From Microcystis wesenbergii NRERC-220 (lineage in GTDB: Bacteria > Cyanobacteriota > Cyanobacteriia > Cyanobacteriales > Microcystaceae): 64,000 nucleotides of DNA. The notes under the pieces are model-generated. The model saw nothing but the letters and a program-made list of their open reading frames with translations. It did not search any database and was not told the DNA's origin. A program made the position numbers and the translations under genes. Below are positions 34,216-43,814 of this stretch, piece by piece (the stretch's first letter is position 1; each line of letters begins with the position of its first letter). Location: positions 1,054,001 to 1,118,000 of the forward strand of contig NZ_JAVSJA010000001.1 of assembly GCF_032027425.1 (NCBI RefSeq). Reading direction: 5' to 3'.

Positions 34216-34998
34216 TTAGCTCAAACCAGGGACGCACTCGCCTAATTCCACCGTAAAAGGCTGCCAGGGACGAGGATCAATTACTTTTGTCGGCAAAGCA
34301 TGGGATGTTAATAATTCTTGAAAAGATTCGGGACTACCCCCAGCACTTAACACCGCCATCAATAAACCTTTAAACTCAATATCACCACCGGCAGCCGTAG
34401 AAATAATATATTGGGGCTGCAAGCGTTGACAGACTGCTAAGGCGCTTTCTTGTCCTTTGATTACCGGTCCGAGGAAAGGTATTTTTAAGTCAATCAAAGG
34501 GGTGATAATCACGGAGATTTTCCCGAGAGAATCGAGGCTAGGAGAATGATAACCGTGGGGTTCGTAGTAGATACTCTGATTTGTCGCTAATTCCTTGATA
34601 ACATAACCATTTTCCACCAGAGTCGGCCCGACTGGAGAACCGGGGACAGCAGTAATTTTGATCGCATTGTCAAAGATATAACTAGCACCGTGGGTTAAAG
34701 GGATGCGATGGGTATAATTGAGCGCTCGAACGACTTTTTCGGCATTAGGAGAAGCTACCACGGGAATTTGGCGATCGAGTACCTGTAAAGTAGGAGGATG
34801 GGCGTGATCTTCTAAACCTTGGGAGAGAAGAATCAGATCGATATGTTCGGGAATGGCATGATTAGCGGTTTTTTTGCCCTCAAATAGCCAAGTTAAATTA
34901 CCAAAAGTCAGGGAACCTACCAACCAAGGATCGAGAAGCAGGCGTTTTCCCCCGATTTCGATTAACCAAGAATTACTATCAAGCCAAGTTAACTGCAT
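34216..34998 (-). CDS. MBL-fold metallo-hydrolase
   Basis: 260 residues. The N-terminus LTWLDSNSWLIEIGGKRLLLDPWLVG is the typical first strand pair of an UlaG/RomA-like metallo-beta-lactamase fold. The metal motif is modified: LILLSQGLEDHAHPPTL has the DH but Gln/Glu in place of the first two histidines. Later the ITAVPGSPVGP segment and YEPHGYHSPS follow. Homologues occur in cyanobacteria and plastids, with function unestablished. A cytoplasmic hydrolase with altered metal ligation is a fair reading (inference). Start ATG 34998; no operon partner. Confidence 0.8.
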   Translation of the reverse strand: MQLTWLDSNSWLIEIGGKRLLLDPWLVGSLTFGNLTWLFEGKKTANHAIPEHIDLILLSQGLEDHAHPPTLQVLDRQIPVVASPNAEKVVRALNYTHRIPLTHGASYIFDNAIKITAVPGSPVGPTLVENGYVIKELATNQSIYYEPHGYHSPSLDSLGKISVIITPLIDLKIPFLGPVIKGQESALAVCQRLQPQYIISTAAGGDIEFKGLLMAVLSAGGSPESFQELLTSHALPTKVIDPRPWQPFTVELGECVPGLS

Positions 34999-35400
34999 AT
35001 AACAAGAATGAGGATTTTCTTAATTTAATTTAACATTAGCATTAACTTTTCTGCGCTTGGGGGTTTTTCAGTCATCAGTGAAAACACAGCACTGTTAATG
35101 CCATTTATAGCAGTTATCTTAATGGTGAGGCAGGAAGTCTCTGGTTTTAGGGAACGGGCAACAGTAGCCAGTCGTCAGGGGGTGATACCAAATTAGGTTA
35201 CACTTCATCTTGAGGAGAAACGCTGTCACACTCCTCACTCAATGCCGGTCACTGAAAACCCAAATCTGATCACTGATTACTGATTACTGATCACTGATCA
35301 CTGATTAGTCAAGGCTTAAGAAATAGGGAAAGTTTAGCTATCTTAGGGAAAGTAGGCGCTAAAAGGGGAGGAAGAACGCATCAGCCGAGACTGAATTTCT
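34999..35400. other. Intergenic region between metallo-hydrolase and gnd
   Basis: No gene. It holds a dispersed repeat segment (CAGTGAAAACACAGCACTGT, also near 4647), a segment shared inverted with 30064 (GAGGAGAAACGCTGT), and a heptamer array of CTGATTA and CTGATCA units at 35266-35306. The gnd promoter must lie within the last 90 bp. Confidence 0.6.
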
Positions 35401-36828
35401 ATGACTAAACGTACCTTCGGTGTTATCGGACTAGCTGTCATGGGAGAAAATCTCGCTCTCAATGTGGAGAGTCGGGGTTTTCCTATAGCTGTTTACAATC
35501 GCACCGCCAGCAAAACTAAAGAATTTATGGAAACTCGCGCCGTCGGCAAAGATGTCAAGGCGGCCTATAGTTTAGAAGAATTCGTCCAAATTTTAGAGCG
35601 TCCCCGCAAAATCCTGGTCATGGTAAAAGCTGGCCCGCCGGTGGATGCCGTGATTGAACAATTAAAACCCCTTCTCGAAGAAGGAGATATGATTATCGAT
35701 GGCGGTAACTCCCTCTACGAGGACACGGAAAGACGCACCCGGGACCTAGAATCGACCACTAAACTCGGTTTTGTCGGCATGGGAGTCAGTGGTGGCGAAG
35801 AAGGCGCTCTGCACGGTCCTTCCCTGATGCCGGGGGGTACAGAGTTCGCCTATCGGGAATTAGAGCCGATTTTAACCAAAATTGCCGCCCAAGTCGATGA
35901 TGGTCCCTGTGTCACCTATGTGGGATCCGGGGGGGCGGGCCATTATGTGAAAATGGTTCACAATGGCATCGAGTACGGCGATATGCAGTTAATTGCGGAA
36001 GCCTACGATGTGCTGAAAAATGGTCTAGGACTAAGCAATCAGCAGTTACAGGAAACTTTCGCCGAGTGGAACCGCACCGATGAGCTTAATTCTTATTTAA
36101 TTGAAATTACCGCCGATATCTTTAAGTATGTTGACCCAGAAACCGGTCATCATTTGGTAGATTTAATCTTGGATTCGGCGGGACAAAAGGGAACAGGACG
36201 CTGGACCGTGTTAAGTTCCTTGGAGTTGGGGGTGCCAATTCCGACCATTTATGCTGCGGTTAATGCTCGCGTTATGTCCGCTTATAAGGATGAACGGGTG
36301 GCAGCCTCAAAAGAGTTACCCGGACCTGGGGAAACCTATCCGGGGGATGCGGCACTATTTGTGGATAAGGTGCGTGATGCTCTTTACTGCTCGAAAATGT
36401 GTTCCTATGCCCAGGGTATGGCCTTAATCGCTAAAGCTTCTCAGGAGTTTAACTATAATATCAGTCTGCCGGAATCGGCCCGCATCTGGAAGGGCGGCTG
36501 TATTATTCGCGCCGGTTTCTTGGATAAAATTCGCAAAGCTTTTGCGGAAAATCCGGGGCTGCCGAATTTGTTGTTAGCACCGGAATTTAAGCAAAGTATC
36601 CTCGATCGCCAAGAAGCCTGGCGTGAGGTGTTAGTCTTGGCTAATAAGTTGGGAATTCCCGTCCCGGCTTTTAGTTCTTCTTTGGACTATTTTGATAGTT
36701 ATCGTCGGGCTAATTTACCGCAAAATCTCACCCAAGCACAACGGGATTATTTTGGCGCTCATACCTATGAACGTACCGATAAACCCAGAGGTGAGTTTTT
36801 CCATACGGAATGGATGACTGAATTGTAA
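35401..36828 (+). CDS. gnd: 6-phosphogluconate dehydrogenase, decarboxylating
   Basis: 475 residues, standard length. It oxidises 6-phosphogluconate to ribulose 5-phosphate with NADP, the main oxidative pentose phosphate route in the dark. Seen: the Rossmann loop FGVIGLAVMGENLALNVE, KAGPPVDAVIEQL, the substrate-binding MGVSGGEEGALHGPSLMPGG, the catalytic lysine in GHYVKMVHNGIEYGDMQ, and DSAGQKGTGRWT. The C-terminal tail contains YFGAHTYERTDKPRGEFFHT. ATG 35401. A hairpin terminator follows the stop by about 20 bp. Confidence 0.97.
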   Translation: MTKRTFGVIGLAVMGENLALNVESRGFPIAVYNRTASKTKEFMETRAVGKDVKAAYSLEEFVQILERPRKILVMVKAGPPVDAVIEQLKPLLEEGDMIIDGGNSLYEDTERRTRDLESTTKLGFVGMGVSGGEEGALHGPSLMPGGTEFAYRELEPILTKIAAQVDDGPCVTYVGSGGAGHYVKMVHNGIEYGDMQLIAEAYDVLKNGLGLSNQQLQETFAEWNRTDELNSYLIEITADIFKYVDPETGHHLVDLILDSAGQKGTGRWTVLSSLELGVPIPTIYAAVNARVMSAYKDERVAASKELPGPGETYPGDAALFVDKVRDALYCSKMCSYAQGMALIAKASQEFNYNISLPESARIWKGGCIIRAGFLDKIRKAFAENPGLPNLLLAPEFKQSILDRQEAWREVLVLANKLGIPVPAFSSSLDYFDSYRRANLPQNLTQAQRDYFGAHTYERTDKPRGEFFHTEWMTEL

Positions 36829-36846
36829 AGCCATCTGATATCTTCT

Positions 36847-36880
36847 CCCCTTTTTATTTACGTTAAAAAGGGGAATTTTT
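36847..36880 (+). terminator. Rho-independent terminator of gnd
   Basis: The stem CCCCTTTTT and AAAAAGGGG, with loop ATTTACGTT, is followed by AATTTTT. Confidence 0.75.
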
Positions 36881-36907
36881 GGCGATATTTTTCTGATTAA
36901 GAGTTAA

Positions 36908-37012
36908 TAAGTACCTAAGCAAAATTAATTACACATATCTAACCACCTCTTGCCTCTTGCCTCTTGCCTCTTGCCTATCTTCACTAGGAAATTAATTTTG
37001 CACGACTACTTA
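36908..37012. repeat. Small TIR element M3, copy 2 (inverted)
   Basis: This matches 3452-3557 on the opposite strand, with four CTCTTGC heptamers in the middle against two or three in copy 1. The ends are the same imperfect inverted repeats. An M1-like end with a CCCCACACCCCACACC run follows at 37063-37120, just before the rnhB stop. Confidence 0.75.
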
Positions 37013-37128
37013 CCAAATCCGTTTTTAATAGTGTGATTAACTCTCAAGTTATGAATTGTTTCTCCCCACACCCCACACCCCACACCCTGCCACCAGGAAA
37101 AACTTTTTCAGCATACCCTAACTATCGG

Positions 37129-37755
37129 TTAAGAAATTTCGATAACCCTTGGGCAAATTGTTCGGCAGTCATGCTCCAACCTCGGTTGACAGGGACTAAA
37201 AGAGAGCCGGTGCTGAGAAGTAACTCCATAGTTGCCAATCGCTTCTAGGTGTTGAGCAGTGCCATAACCCTTGTGACGAGCGAGTCCATAATCGGGATAG
37301 CGTCGGTGCCAACGAGTAATTAAGTCATCGCGCCAGACTTTGGCCACGATACTGGCCGCCGCAATTACCGGGGATTGTTGATCTCCCTGAATTACCGCCT
37401 TTTGGGGGATTGACAAATCTTTAATAATGTGCTTGCCATCGACCCAGCAGAGACTGGGGGAAAGGGGTAATTTCCCGATAGCTCTGCTCATCGCCAGTAG
37501 GGAGGCATGAAAAATATTCAAGCGATCGATCTCTTTCACCGTAGCATAACCGATGCGACAAACAAAATCCCGTTGTATTTGCCGGCTCAACTTTTGCCGT
37601 TTTTGGGGGCTAAGTTGCTTACTATCCTTCACCCCCAACTCCCACAGCCGTGCAAAACCAGAGGGGACAGTGACCACTACCGCCGCCACCACGGGGCCAA
37701 ATAAAGCCCCGCGCCCCACCTCATCGACACCGGCAATTAAGGGTTCTGCGCTCAT
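37129..37755 (-). CDS. rnhB: Ribonuclease HII
   Basis: 208 residues. It cuts the RNA strand of RNA-DNA hybrids and removes single ribonucleotides. The catalytic acids are in AGVDEVGRGALFGPVVA (Asp-Glu) and LCWVDGKHI (Asp). SPVIAAASIVAKVWRD and YGLARHKGYGTAQHLEAI are the other conserved blocks. The start ATG (37755) overlaps the rne stop codon as ATGA, a four-base overlap, so the two are translationally coupled. The rne-rnhB order is conserved in cyanobacteria. Confidence 0.96.
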   Translation of the reverse strand: MSAEPLIAGVDEVGRGALFGPVVAAVVVTVPSGFARLWELGVKDSKQLSPQKRQKLSRQIQRDFVCRIGYATVKEIDRLNIFHASLLAMSRAIGKLPLSPSLCWVDGKHIIKDLSIPQKAVIQGDQQSPVIAAASIVAKVWRDDLITRWHRRYPDYGLARHKGYGTAQHLEAIGNYGVTSQHRLSFSPCQPRLEHDCRTICPRVIEIS

Positions 37756-39911
37756 GACTCATCGACAGTGGCGGAGGAACGACGACGACGACGACGCAGC
37801 ACCGCGGTTTCAGGCTCTAGTTGTGGCTCCTCTGTCACCTCGGCGCTCACCGGGGTCTCGAAAGGAATGACTTCACCCAGAAAAACTGGAGTTTCGGACG
37901 CAATCGGTTGGGGCGTAAAAGTCACTGGCGCACTAGCTTCTTGGCCGATTTCCTGACTAACTTCGCTAGTGGTGGAACGACGACGACGGCGCACCAAGGA
38001 GCGATTTTCGGCTTCCTCGGCGGTTTCCGTCGCTTCTACCGGGGTGTCCTCGACTTCTAGGGTAGGAGTCAAGGATATTTCAGGAGTAACAGGCATTTCT
38101 GGGTTTTCCGCTTCTCTTTCCCCTGGCAGTTTCACGGAAACAATCACCGATTTCGGGTCTTTAAACTCCTTATCCACCAGAATCAGGGGAGAAATGCCCA
38201 TTAAAGAATAAACTTCCTGTTCTACGGGGGTCATTTCCACGGAAACCCGCTCCCGTTCGCTGACGGGGATATTTTTGCCCGCGCTGGCATCTTCTCCCCG
38301 TTTCGAGAGACGGGCGGGGCGTTCTCGTTTTTCCTCAAAGCGTTGTGGTTCTGATTCTGGCTCGATTTCGTTGTTAACACCGTTAGTAGAGGCTTTTTCG
38401 CCCCGTTCCTCTTTTAGCAACAGTTCCGAGGGACGACGACGACGACGACGGCGAGAATTATTAACCTGTTCTTGATAGTTGGGGTGGAAGGAAAGATCCA
38501 TCCCTTGGGCGGTTTCTTCGGCCTCAAATTCGGAGAAAACTTCTAGATAGGGTTCGGCCGCCGCAACGCTAGGAGCGCTCTTATCAGGTAGAACTTTTGT
38601 ATTAGTCGGAGCAATGACAAAGGTTTCTTTTTCGGTGCGGCTAAGGGTGGGGGTTTCTAGGGCGATGGCGTTGCCTTCTCCGGGTAGATGGGCTAAATGG
38701 CCCAGTCCGCCGCAATGGTCACAGGTTTTGCCGAATAATTCATAAATGTTTTTCCCCTGACGCTTACGAGTTAATTCCACTAACCCCAATTCCGATAATT
38801 GGGCAATCTGGGGCCGGGCCTTATCGCTTTTCAGGGCCTTATTAAACAATTCCAACAGTTTCAACTGGTCGCGACGGGAATCCATATCGATGAAGTCCAC
38901 CACCACCACGCCGCCGATATTTCTCAAGCGCAGTTGTCGGGCGATTTCTGTGGCGGCCTCGCTATTAGTCCAGAGTACGGTTTCTCGGGCCGTGGCCGAA
39001 CGGGTAAAGGAACCGGAGTTAACATCAATTACCGTTAAAGCTTCCGTCGGTTCGATGATAATGTAGCCGCCGGAGGGTAAATCAACCCGGGGTTTCAGGG
39101 CCTCGCGAATGGCAGCGTTAACCCGGAAATAGTCGAGAATTGGCTGGGTTTCCCGATGGGAGTCGATATAAACCCCTTCGAGAGCTTTGCCGCCGCCCCA
39201 GTTCGTCAATTGCTGTTTAACTCGTTTTACCGCCATCGGGTTATCAACAACAATGCGATTGACATCGGCACTGTACATATCCCGCAAAACCCTTTGAATA
39301 AAGTCATCATCGCGGTTAAGCAGGGCCGGGGCCCTGGTGCTGACGGCCATCTGTTGGATGCTCTCCCACTGTTTTTGCAGAAATTCCAAATCCTCGATAA
39401 TCGCCTCTTCCGCTTTGCCTTCGGCCTCGGTGCGTACCAGCAACCCCATCCCCGCCGGTTTGACCAAAATCGCTAAAGCTCGTAAACGGGAGCGCTCGTC
39501 TTCACTGCGGATGCGACGGGAAAGATTCACCCCGCGACCATTGGGCATCAATACCAGATAACGACCGGGAAGAGTGACATTTCCCGTTAGCCGCGGTCCC
39601 TTGTTACCGGTTGGTTCCTTCATTACCTGTACCAGCACTTTTTGCTGGGGGGCCAGTAATTCGGTGATAGCACCGGCGGTTTTTTTCAGTCTTAAGGGGC
39701 CTAGGTCGGTGACATGAATAAAGCCATTGCGTTCCGCATCGCCAATATTGACAAAGGCCGCATCTATCCCGGGGATGACATTTTCTACTAATCCTAGATA
39801 GATGTCGGCCACCTGCTGATTACCTGTGGCTACAACTAATTCCTGAATTTGATCTTCCCAAAAAACAGCCGCTATATGGTGTTGTTCGGCTATGATTATT
39901 TGTTTTGGCAT
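37752..39911 (-). CDS. rne: Ribonuclease E/G
   Basis: 719 residues: an N-terminal catalytic core of about 410 and a low-complexity C-terminal region. The S1 RNA-binding domain spans about 35-120 (DIYLGLVENVIPGIDAAFVN). Catalytic aspartates are in LTVIDVNSG (about D296) and VVVVDFIDMDS (about D339). The Zn-link is CDHC (397-400). The acidic C-terminal half contains three arginine-rich patches, the last being RRRRRRSSA ten to fifteen residues from the end. This nonapeptide is the known PNPase-recruiting site of cyanobacterial RNase E. The enzyme starts mRNA decay and processes rRNA. Start ATG 39911. A long upstream region fits an autoregulatory leader. Confidence 0.96.
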   Translation of the reverse strand: MPKQIIIAEQHHIAAVFWEDQIQELVVATGNQQVADIYLGLVENVIPGIDAAFVNIGDAERNGFIHVTDLGPLRLKKTAGAITELLAPQQKVLVQVMKEPTGNKGPRLTGNVTLPGRYLVLMPNGRGVNLSRRIRSEDERSRLRALAILVKPAGMGLLVRTEAEGKAEEAIIEDLEFLQKQWESIQQMAVSTRAPALLNRDDDFIQRVLRDMYSADVNRIVVDNPMAVKRVKQQLTNWGGGKALEGVYIDSHRETQPILDYFRVNAAIREALKPRVDLPSGGYIIIEPTEALTVIDVNSGSFTRSATARETVLWTNSEAATEIARQLRLRNIGGVVVVDFIDMDSRRDQLKLLELFNKALKSDKARPQIAQLSELGLVELTRKRQGKNIYELFGKTCDHCGGLGHLAHLPGEGNAIALETPTLSRTEKETFVIAPTNTKVLPDKSAPSVAAAEPYLEVFSEFEAEETAQGMDLSFHPNYQEQVNNSRRRRRRRPSELLLKEERGEKASTNGVNNEIEPESEPQRFEEKRERPARLSKRGEDASAGKNIPVSERERVSVEMTPVEQEVYSLMGISPLILVDKEFKDPKSVIVSVKLPGEREAENPEMPVTPEISLTPTLEVEDTPVEATETAEEAENRSLVRRRRRSTTSEVSQEIGQEASAPVTFTPQPIASETPVFLGEVIPFETPVSAEVTEEPQLEPETAVLRRRRRRSSATVDES

Positions 39912-40620
39912 TCAATTTCCTCAATCTTTCGGTTTCAAAAGCGACGGACCATGGGCTATTTGTCTATGCTTTGAGGCTACTTCTGGAAATCTGGTCTTGT
40001 TAAGAAAGTTCTAAGAAGATGAGTCCGCATCGTTAAAGCCTCATCTTGATGTTCATCTGCCCCCCAGACGTGGGAACTGAGTCTTGGTTTCAGTTGTTAA
40101 GTCTGTTTGGCAAGTGCCGGCTTGACCCACAATTAGGTAAGCACAGCCAGGAGACGAGATTTTCAATTAATCCCTGAGTCTTGCTCGATAACAGCATTTT
40201 TTATCCGTTTCCGCCGGTTCTGTCTATCAGAATCTAGGAAAAAAGGAGTTTTTGAGTTACTCCCCTCGGCAACAGGTTTCTGTGGAAGGGAAAATAGCGC
40301 ACTTTTCGATTTTCCAAAAACCACGATTCTTTTAAGAAATGCTTTAATCGAGTCTTATAGACGACTATAACTCACTCGGTCACTCTCTGACAAGATGATA
40401 AGTAGTCGTGCAAAATTAATTTCCTAGTCGAGACTCCGAGACAGGAGACTCCGAGACAGGAGACAGGAGCAATGATAGGCAATAAAACAGCTATAAAAAG
40501 CTATATAGCCGACTTTTCAGGCTAAAATTCCCTTTTTATCTCCTTTTGGCTTTCTCAAGAATTAATCAACCCGCCGGTCTAGTTAGGATTATTCATGAGA
40601 TGACCGCATTGACGGTTTCC
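39912..40620 (-). promoter_or_regulatory. Long upstream region of rne, possible 5' leader
   Basis: About 700 bp without a gene on either strand. Cyanobacterial and proteobacterial rne mRNAs carry long leaders through which RNase E limits its own synthesis. I infer a leader here from length and position only. Bases 40392-40425 carry an M3 element end, followed by direct GAGACTCCGAGACAG repeats (40434-40466), so the true leader probably lies within 39912-40390. No promoter is assigned. Confidence 0.4.
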
Positions 40621-42138
40621 TTAATCCCTTAATTCCCGTTCAGGCAAGGCGATAACGTTCAAAATTCCCTGTAAATCGGCTTCTGACTCGATTTCTAGCA
40701 ATTCTTGCAGGTAGGGACGATAACGGTATAGTCGATAACCTTTCCCCTCTAACCATCGGGCCACAGCTAAATTACTGCCTTGATTACCGGCAATATTTTC
40801 GTAGAGAATAATCGGGGCAAAACGCTCAATTAAAAGTTGACTACCTTCTAAAACCAGTACTTCGTGGCCTTCCGCATCAATTTTGAGTAAATCCACCCTT
40901 TCTAACTGATAGGTATCAATTAAACTATCGAGGGTAAAACAGGGAACTGCTTCGTAATTGTCTGACTTTAATTGGGCTGCATCGGTAACGACTTCATTTA
41001 ATTCACTAGCTTGATTAAGGGATAAATAAACATTTCCCCCTTGATTACTGGCCGCTCCTCCACAGGGATAAACCCAAGAAAATTGATTAACCCGACAGGT
41101 TTCTTCTAGCAACTGGATACATTGGGAAAAAGGTTCGATAGCGATAACTTTTCCCGTCTTACCGACTCGATGAGCGGCACTGAAAGTATAAACTCCAGCA
41201 TTTGCCCCCACATCAATAACCGTCATTCCTTCCCTAATACTATGGCGCCAAAATTCCATTTCTGCTTCAAACCAATCCCCTTGGGCGAGTAAAACTCCCG
41301 TGACAAAACTGCGAAAACTTGCTTCTACAGCTAGGGTAATATCCCGATCAAAATCGAGATAGGTAAAGGGCTGATTTATATCTAAATTTGTCCAACTTTT
41401 CCCCGTTACTTTCGCTGTTTCTAACCAAAAATTAGCTAATTGTTGTTGTCCTAATCCCCGATAGGCTAAATAAAGAGCTTGCAAATTGTCGGCATCTTCC
41501 GGATCGAGATTAACGGCGCGATGGAGATGAAATAAACCTTCTAGCTGTTGATTAATTAATTTGGCGATACCTAATTGACGATTGAGATGACAGGAATTGG
41601 GGTTAACATGATTAGCTAATTCCAAAAATCTTACCCCATTTTGATTATAAAAAGCTAGGGATGAACGATATAATATTTCTGTAGATAAGAACAAGGTCTG
41701 CTCGCTATAATTAGCGGTCTCCAATAAATCCCTTAATAACTCCCGTTGGTTATGGGCAGGAAAATAATAAATTAACCCCGGGGGATAATTAGCATTCACC
41801 GATGATAGCACTTGGACTAAAGCATTAAAAGCATTTTGTGCCGCTAAATCTCGATCGCCTACTAGATAATAAACTAGAGCTAAATGGGCAGTAGCAAGGG
41901 GATAAACCGCCATTTCTAGGACTCTTTGCAGAGATTGAAAAGCCATCTCCACATACATCGATCGCATTGGGGAATTTTCCGCTTCAATTAAAGCCATCAC
42001 CGCACAGTTATGAAAATCTAAAGCTGTTTCTGGTTCATCCCAATTAGTAGATAGATTTTCTGCGATTAAAAACTCTCCATCCATTGCCGGATTAATTGAC
42101 TGGAGATACTGACGATAAAGCGCTAAATAATCACTCAT
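40621..42138 (-). CDS. FkbM-family methyltransferase with N-terminal TPR-like helices
   Basis: 505 residues. About 1-270 is all-helical with TPR-like spacing (FQSLQRVLEMAVYPLATAHL, LQALYLAYRGLGQQQLANF). From about 300 a class I methyltransferase follows: MTVIDVGANAGVYTFSAAHRVG (SAM loop) and GKVIAIEPFSQCIQLLEET. The FkbM signature VDLLKIDAEGHEVLVLEGSQ follows, then APIILYENI. FkbM enzymes O-methylate sugars or lipids, with substrate unknown. The start ATG 42138 overlaps the upstream DUF2232 gene by 8 bp, so the pair is coupled. The gene follows the conserved cyanobacterial pattern of long solitary FkbM proteins. Confidence 0.87.
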   Translation of the reverse strand: MSDYLALYRQYLQSINPAMDGEFLIAENLSTNWDEPETALDFHNCAVMALIEAENSPMRSMYVEMAFQSLQRVLEMAVYPLATAHLALVYYLVGDRDLAAQNAFNALVQVLSSVNANYPPGLIYYFPAHNQRELLRDLLETANYSEQTLFLSTEILYRSSLAFYNQNGVRFLELANHVNPNSCHLNRQLGIAKLINQQLEGLFHLHRAVNLDPEDADNLQALYLAYRGLGQQQLANFWLETAKVTGKSWTNLDINQPFTYLDFDRDITLAVEASFRSFVTGVLLAQGDWFEAEMEFWRHSIREGMTVIDVGANAGVYTFSAAHRVGKTGKVIAIEPFSQCIQLLEETCRVNQFSWVYPCGGAASNQGGNVYLSLNQASELNEVVTDAAQLKSDNYEAVPCFTLDSLIDTYQLERVDLLKIDAEGHEVLVLEGSQLLIERFAPIILYENIAGNQGSNLAVARWLEGKGYRLYRYRPYLQELLEIESEADLQGILNVIALPERELRD

Positions 42139-42886
42139 AATCTAGTATGGCCTGCACCCATTTGGGCGGACGAGAAATCGGATTACCAAGGCGATCGAGA
42201 ACTAATAACGCCACTAAATGCACGGCAAATAAGTATAATAAACTATTGACAAATATGCCCACAACTGCCACCGATTGCACTTGCAGCAGCGTCGGTTTAG
42301 CGAGAATCCCTAACCAGGTGAAAATCCAATCGATAAAATTAGTCGCTTGGGTAATCACATATAACCAGAGATTTTCGCCTAAAAGAATTGAAAACAGCCA
42401 AAAACGAAAGAATAAACCAAAAGCCCCTAACAGTCCCCCAGTCAAGATAGAAAATTCCCAGCGCGCACCCCGGCGCCAGCATAGCCCCAATTGTAACCCC
42501 ATCAAGCCGTGGGGAATCAAAAAGACGATACTGCGAGTCGGTCCCATTAACACCGACAAAAGTAAACTAGAAACTAATGCTGTCATGGAAGCACAACGAG
42601 CGCCCCAACGTAAATAGGCTAAAGCGATAGGAATCGGGAAGAAAACCCTTAATAACGGTCCGAGGGGAAAATAATAGTCAATTAACCAGATTAAACTGGT
42701 AGCACTGGCCAAAAAAGCCGTCTCCACCGTGATCAGGGTAGCGATAGACTTGAGAGGAGATGGTTGGATAGGTTTGGCAGTGGGTTTATCTAGGGGTTTC
42801 CCTTCTTCCCCGAGATCTACCCAATTGGTTTCATCTATTGTCTCTTCTGAGGATTGAGCGGGAGAATTAGCGTTAGAATCATTCAT
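42131..42886 (-). CDS. DUF2232 family membrane protein
   Basis: 251 residues. An acidic, proline-containing N-terminal tail of about 45 residues precedes five to six membrane helices (LITVETAFLASATSLIWLI, VFFPIPIALAYLRWG, ALVSSLLLSVLMG and others). Two Arg/Trp loops, LRWGARCASM and CWRRGARWEF, contain the conserved GAR. DUF2232 proteins are distantly like S components of ECF transporters, and their role in cyanobacteria is not known. It overlaps the FkbM gene by 8 bp. Start ATG 42886. The upstream spacer contains the right-hand end of an M2 element (to 43010). Confidence 0.82.
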   Translation of the reverse strand: MNDSNANSPAQSSEETIDETNWVDLGEEGKPLDKPTAKPIQPSPLKSIATLITVETAFLASATSLIWLIDYYFPLGPLLRVFFPIPIALAYLRWGARCASMTALVSSLLLSVLMGPTRSIVFLIPHGLMGLQLGLCWRRGARWEFSILTGGLLGAFGLFFRFWLFSILLGENLWLYVITQATNFIDWIFTWLGILAKPTLLQVQSVAVVGIFVNSLLYLFAVHLVALLVLDRLGNPISRPPKWVQAILDYE

Positions 42887-42951
42887 TCTATCAGTTATCC
42901 GGTGGTCGGGACGGGTTGGCCAGCTATTCTTAGCTTAGACTTGTGACTCCC

Positions 42952-43010
42952 AGTCAGGCAAGAGGCAAAAGGGGGAATAAATAATCAGTCTTTAATAACT
43001 GGATTTAGTA
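42952..43010. repeat. Right-hand fragment of small element M2
   Basis: GGGAATAAATAATCAGTC through GGATTTAGTA matches the right half of the full copies. The left TACTAAATCC end is missing. Confidence 0.7.
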
Positions 43011-43085
43011 TGAGGTGTTAGGGGTGGGGGAATTTACGGAAAATTTCCCTGTTTTCACTGAAAAAAAACGGCTCTAAATACCTTC

Positions 43086-43778
43086 TCAATCGGCTCCTAA
43101 CTCGCGTAAACGAGATTTTAGTTGTTCTATTTGTTGTAAAGCTAAAACCTTCTCTTGACGTTCCTGTTTAGCCACTTCTGCGGGGGTAGGAATTAATTCC
43201 CCCTCCCTATTGAAATAGCGTAATTGTTGTTGATAAATACCTAGAAATAAGCCTAAGCGATCGCTCCATAACCAACCCCGGTCCGTCGGTTCAATTGCTT
43301 GATATTGCCCTTCCATTAGCCGAAATCCTGGTAATTCTAAGGTTTCAGGATCGAACCAAAAATAATCGGGAGTGCGAAAAATATCTTGATAAATTTGTTT
43401 TTTCTGGCCGCGATCTACCTTGGCGGTACTAGGAGATAGAATTTCCACGATAACATCGGGATATTTGCCCCCTTCTCCCCAAACTACCCAACTTTTTCGA
43501 TCTAAGCGTCTTTCTGTTCCCAAAACGACAAAAAAATCTGGCCCGCGAAAATCCTCAGATTTTTTCTGATTAGGACTATAATAAATGCTCAAATTAGCGG
43601 CGGCAAAATAATCATTGCGATCTTGCCATAACCATTCTAAACATTGAAGTAAAATCAGAATTTGTTGTAAATGAGCGTAGCTTGCCAAGGGGGGTTCCTC
43701 ACTCCAGATATCCCTGGGGGGAAATTTTACCTCATCCGCACAAAACCCGTTATTGTCGATGATGGGAAAAGTGGTCAT
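43086..43778 (-). CDS. Uma2-family (DUF820) putative endonuclease
   Basis: 230 residues. The PD-(D/E)XK-like core is PDVIVEILSPSTAKVDRGQKK, with the catalytic Asp, Glu and the downstream Lys, preceded by RGPDFFVVLG. The C-terminal FRLMEGQYQAIEP and RLGLFLG segments are typical of the family, as is the terminal coiled-coil-like EVAKQERQEKVLALQQIEQL. The family is much expanded in bloom-forming cyanobacteria, and its real function is unproven. It lies directly downstream of the CO2-uptake operon, but a terminator hairpin separates the two. Confidence 0.85.
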   Translation of the reverse strand: MTTFPIIDNNGFCADEVKFPPRDIWSEEPPLASYAHLQQILILLQCLEWLWQDRNDYFAAANLSIYYSPNQKKSEDFRGPDFFVVLGTERRLDRKSWVVWGEGGKYPDVIVEILSPSTAKVDRGQKKQIYQDIFRTPDYFWFDPETLELPGFRLMEGQYQAIEPTDRGWLWSDRLGLFLGIYQQQLRYFNREGELIPTPAEVAKQERQEKVLALQQIEQLKSRLRELGAD

Positions 43779-43814
43779 CTTTTTTGAGGTTGGGTGTCGG
43801 TCATCTCATTATAT

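Noticed and set aside
37768-39561. Several plus-strand frames of 60-106 codons, some arginine-rich
   Set aside because: They are antisense shadows of rne, caused by its repetitive GC-rich codons.
43086-43778. Uma2 gene as part of the CO2-uptake operon
   Set aside because: A clear hairpin terminator (43815-43840) separates it from cupA, and the family is scattered through the genome.
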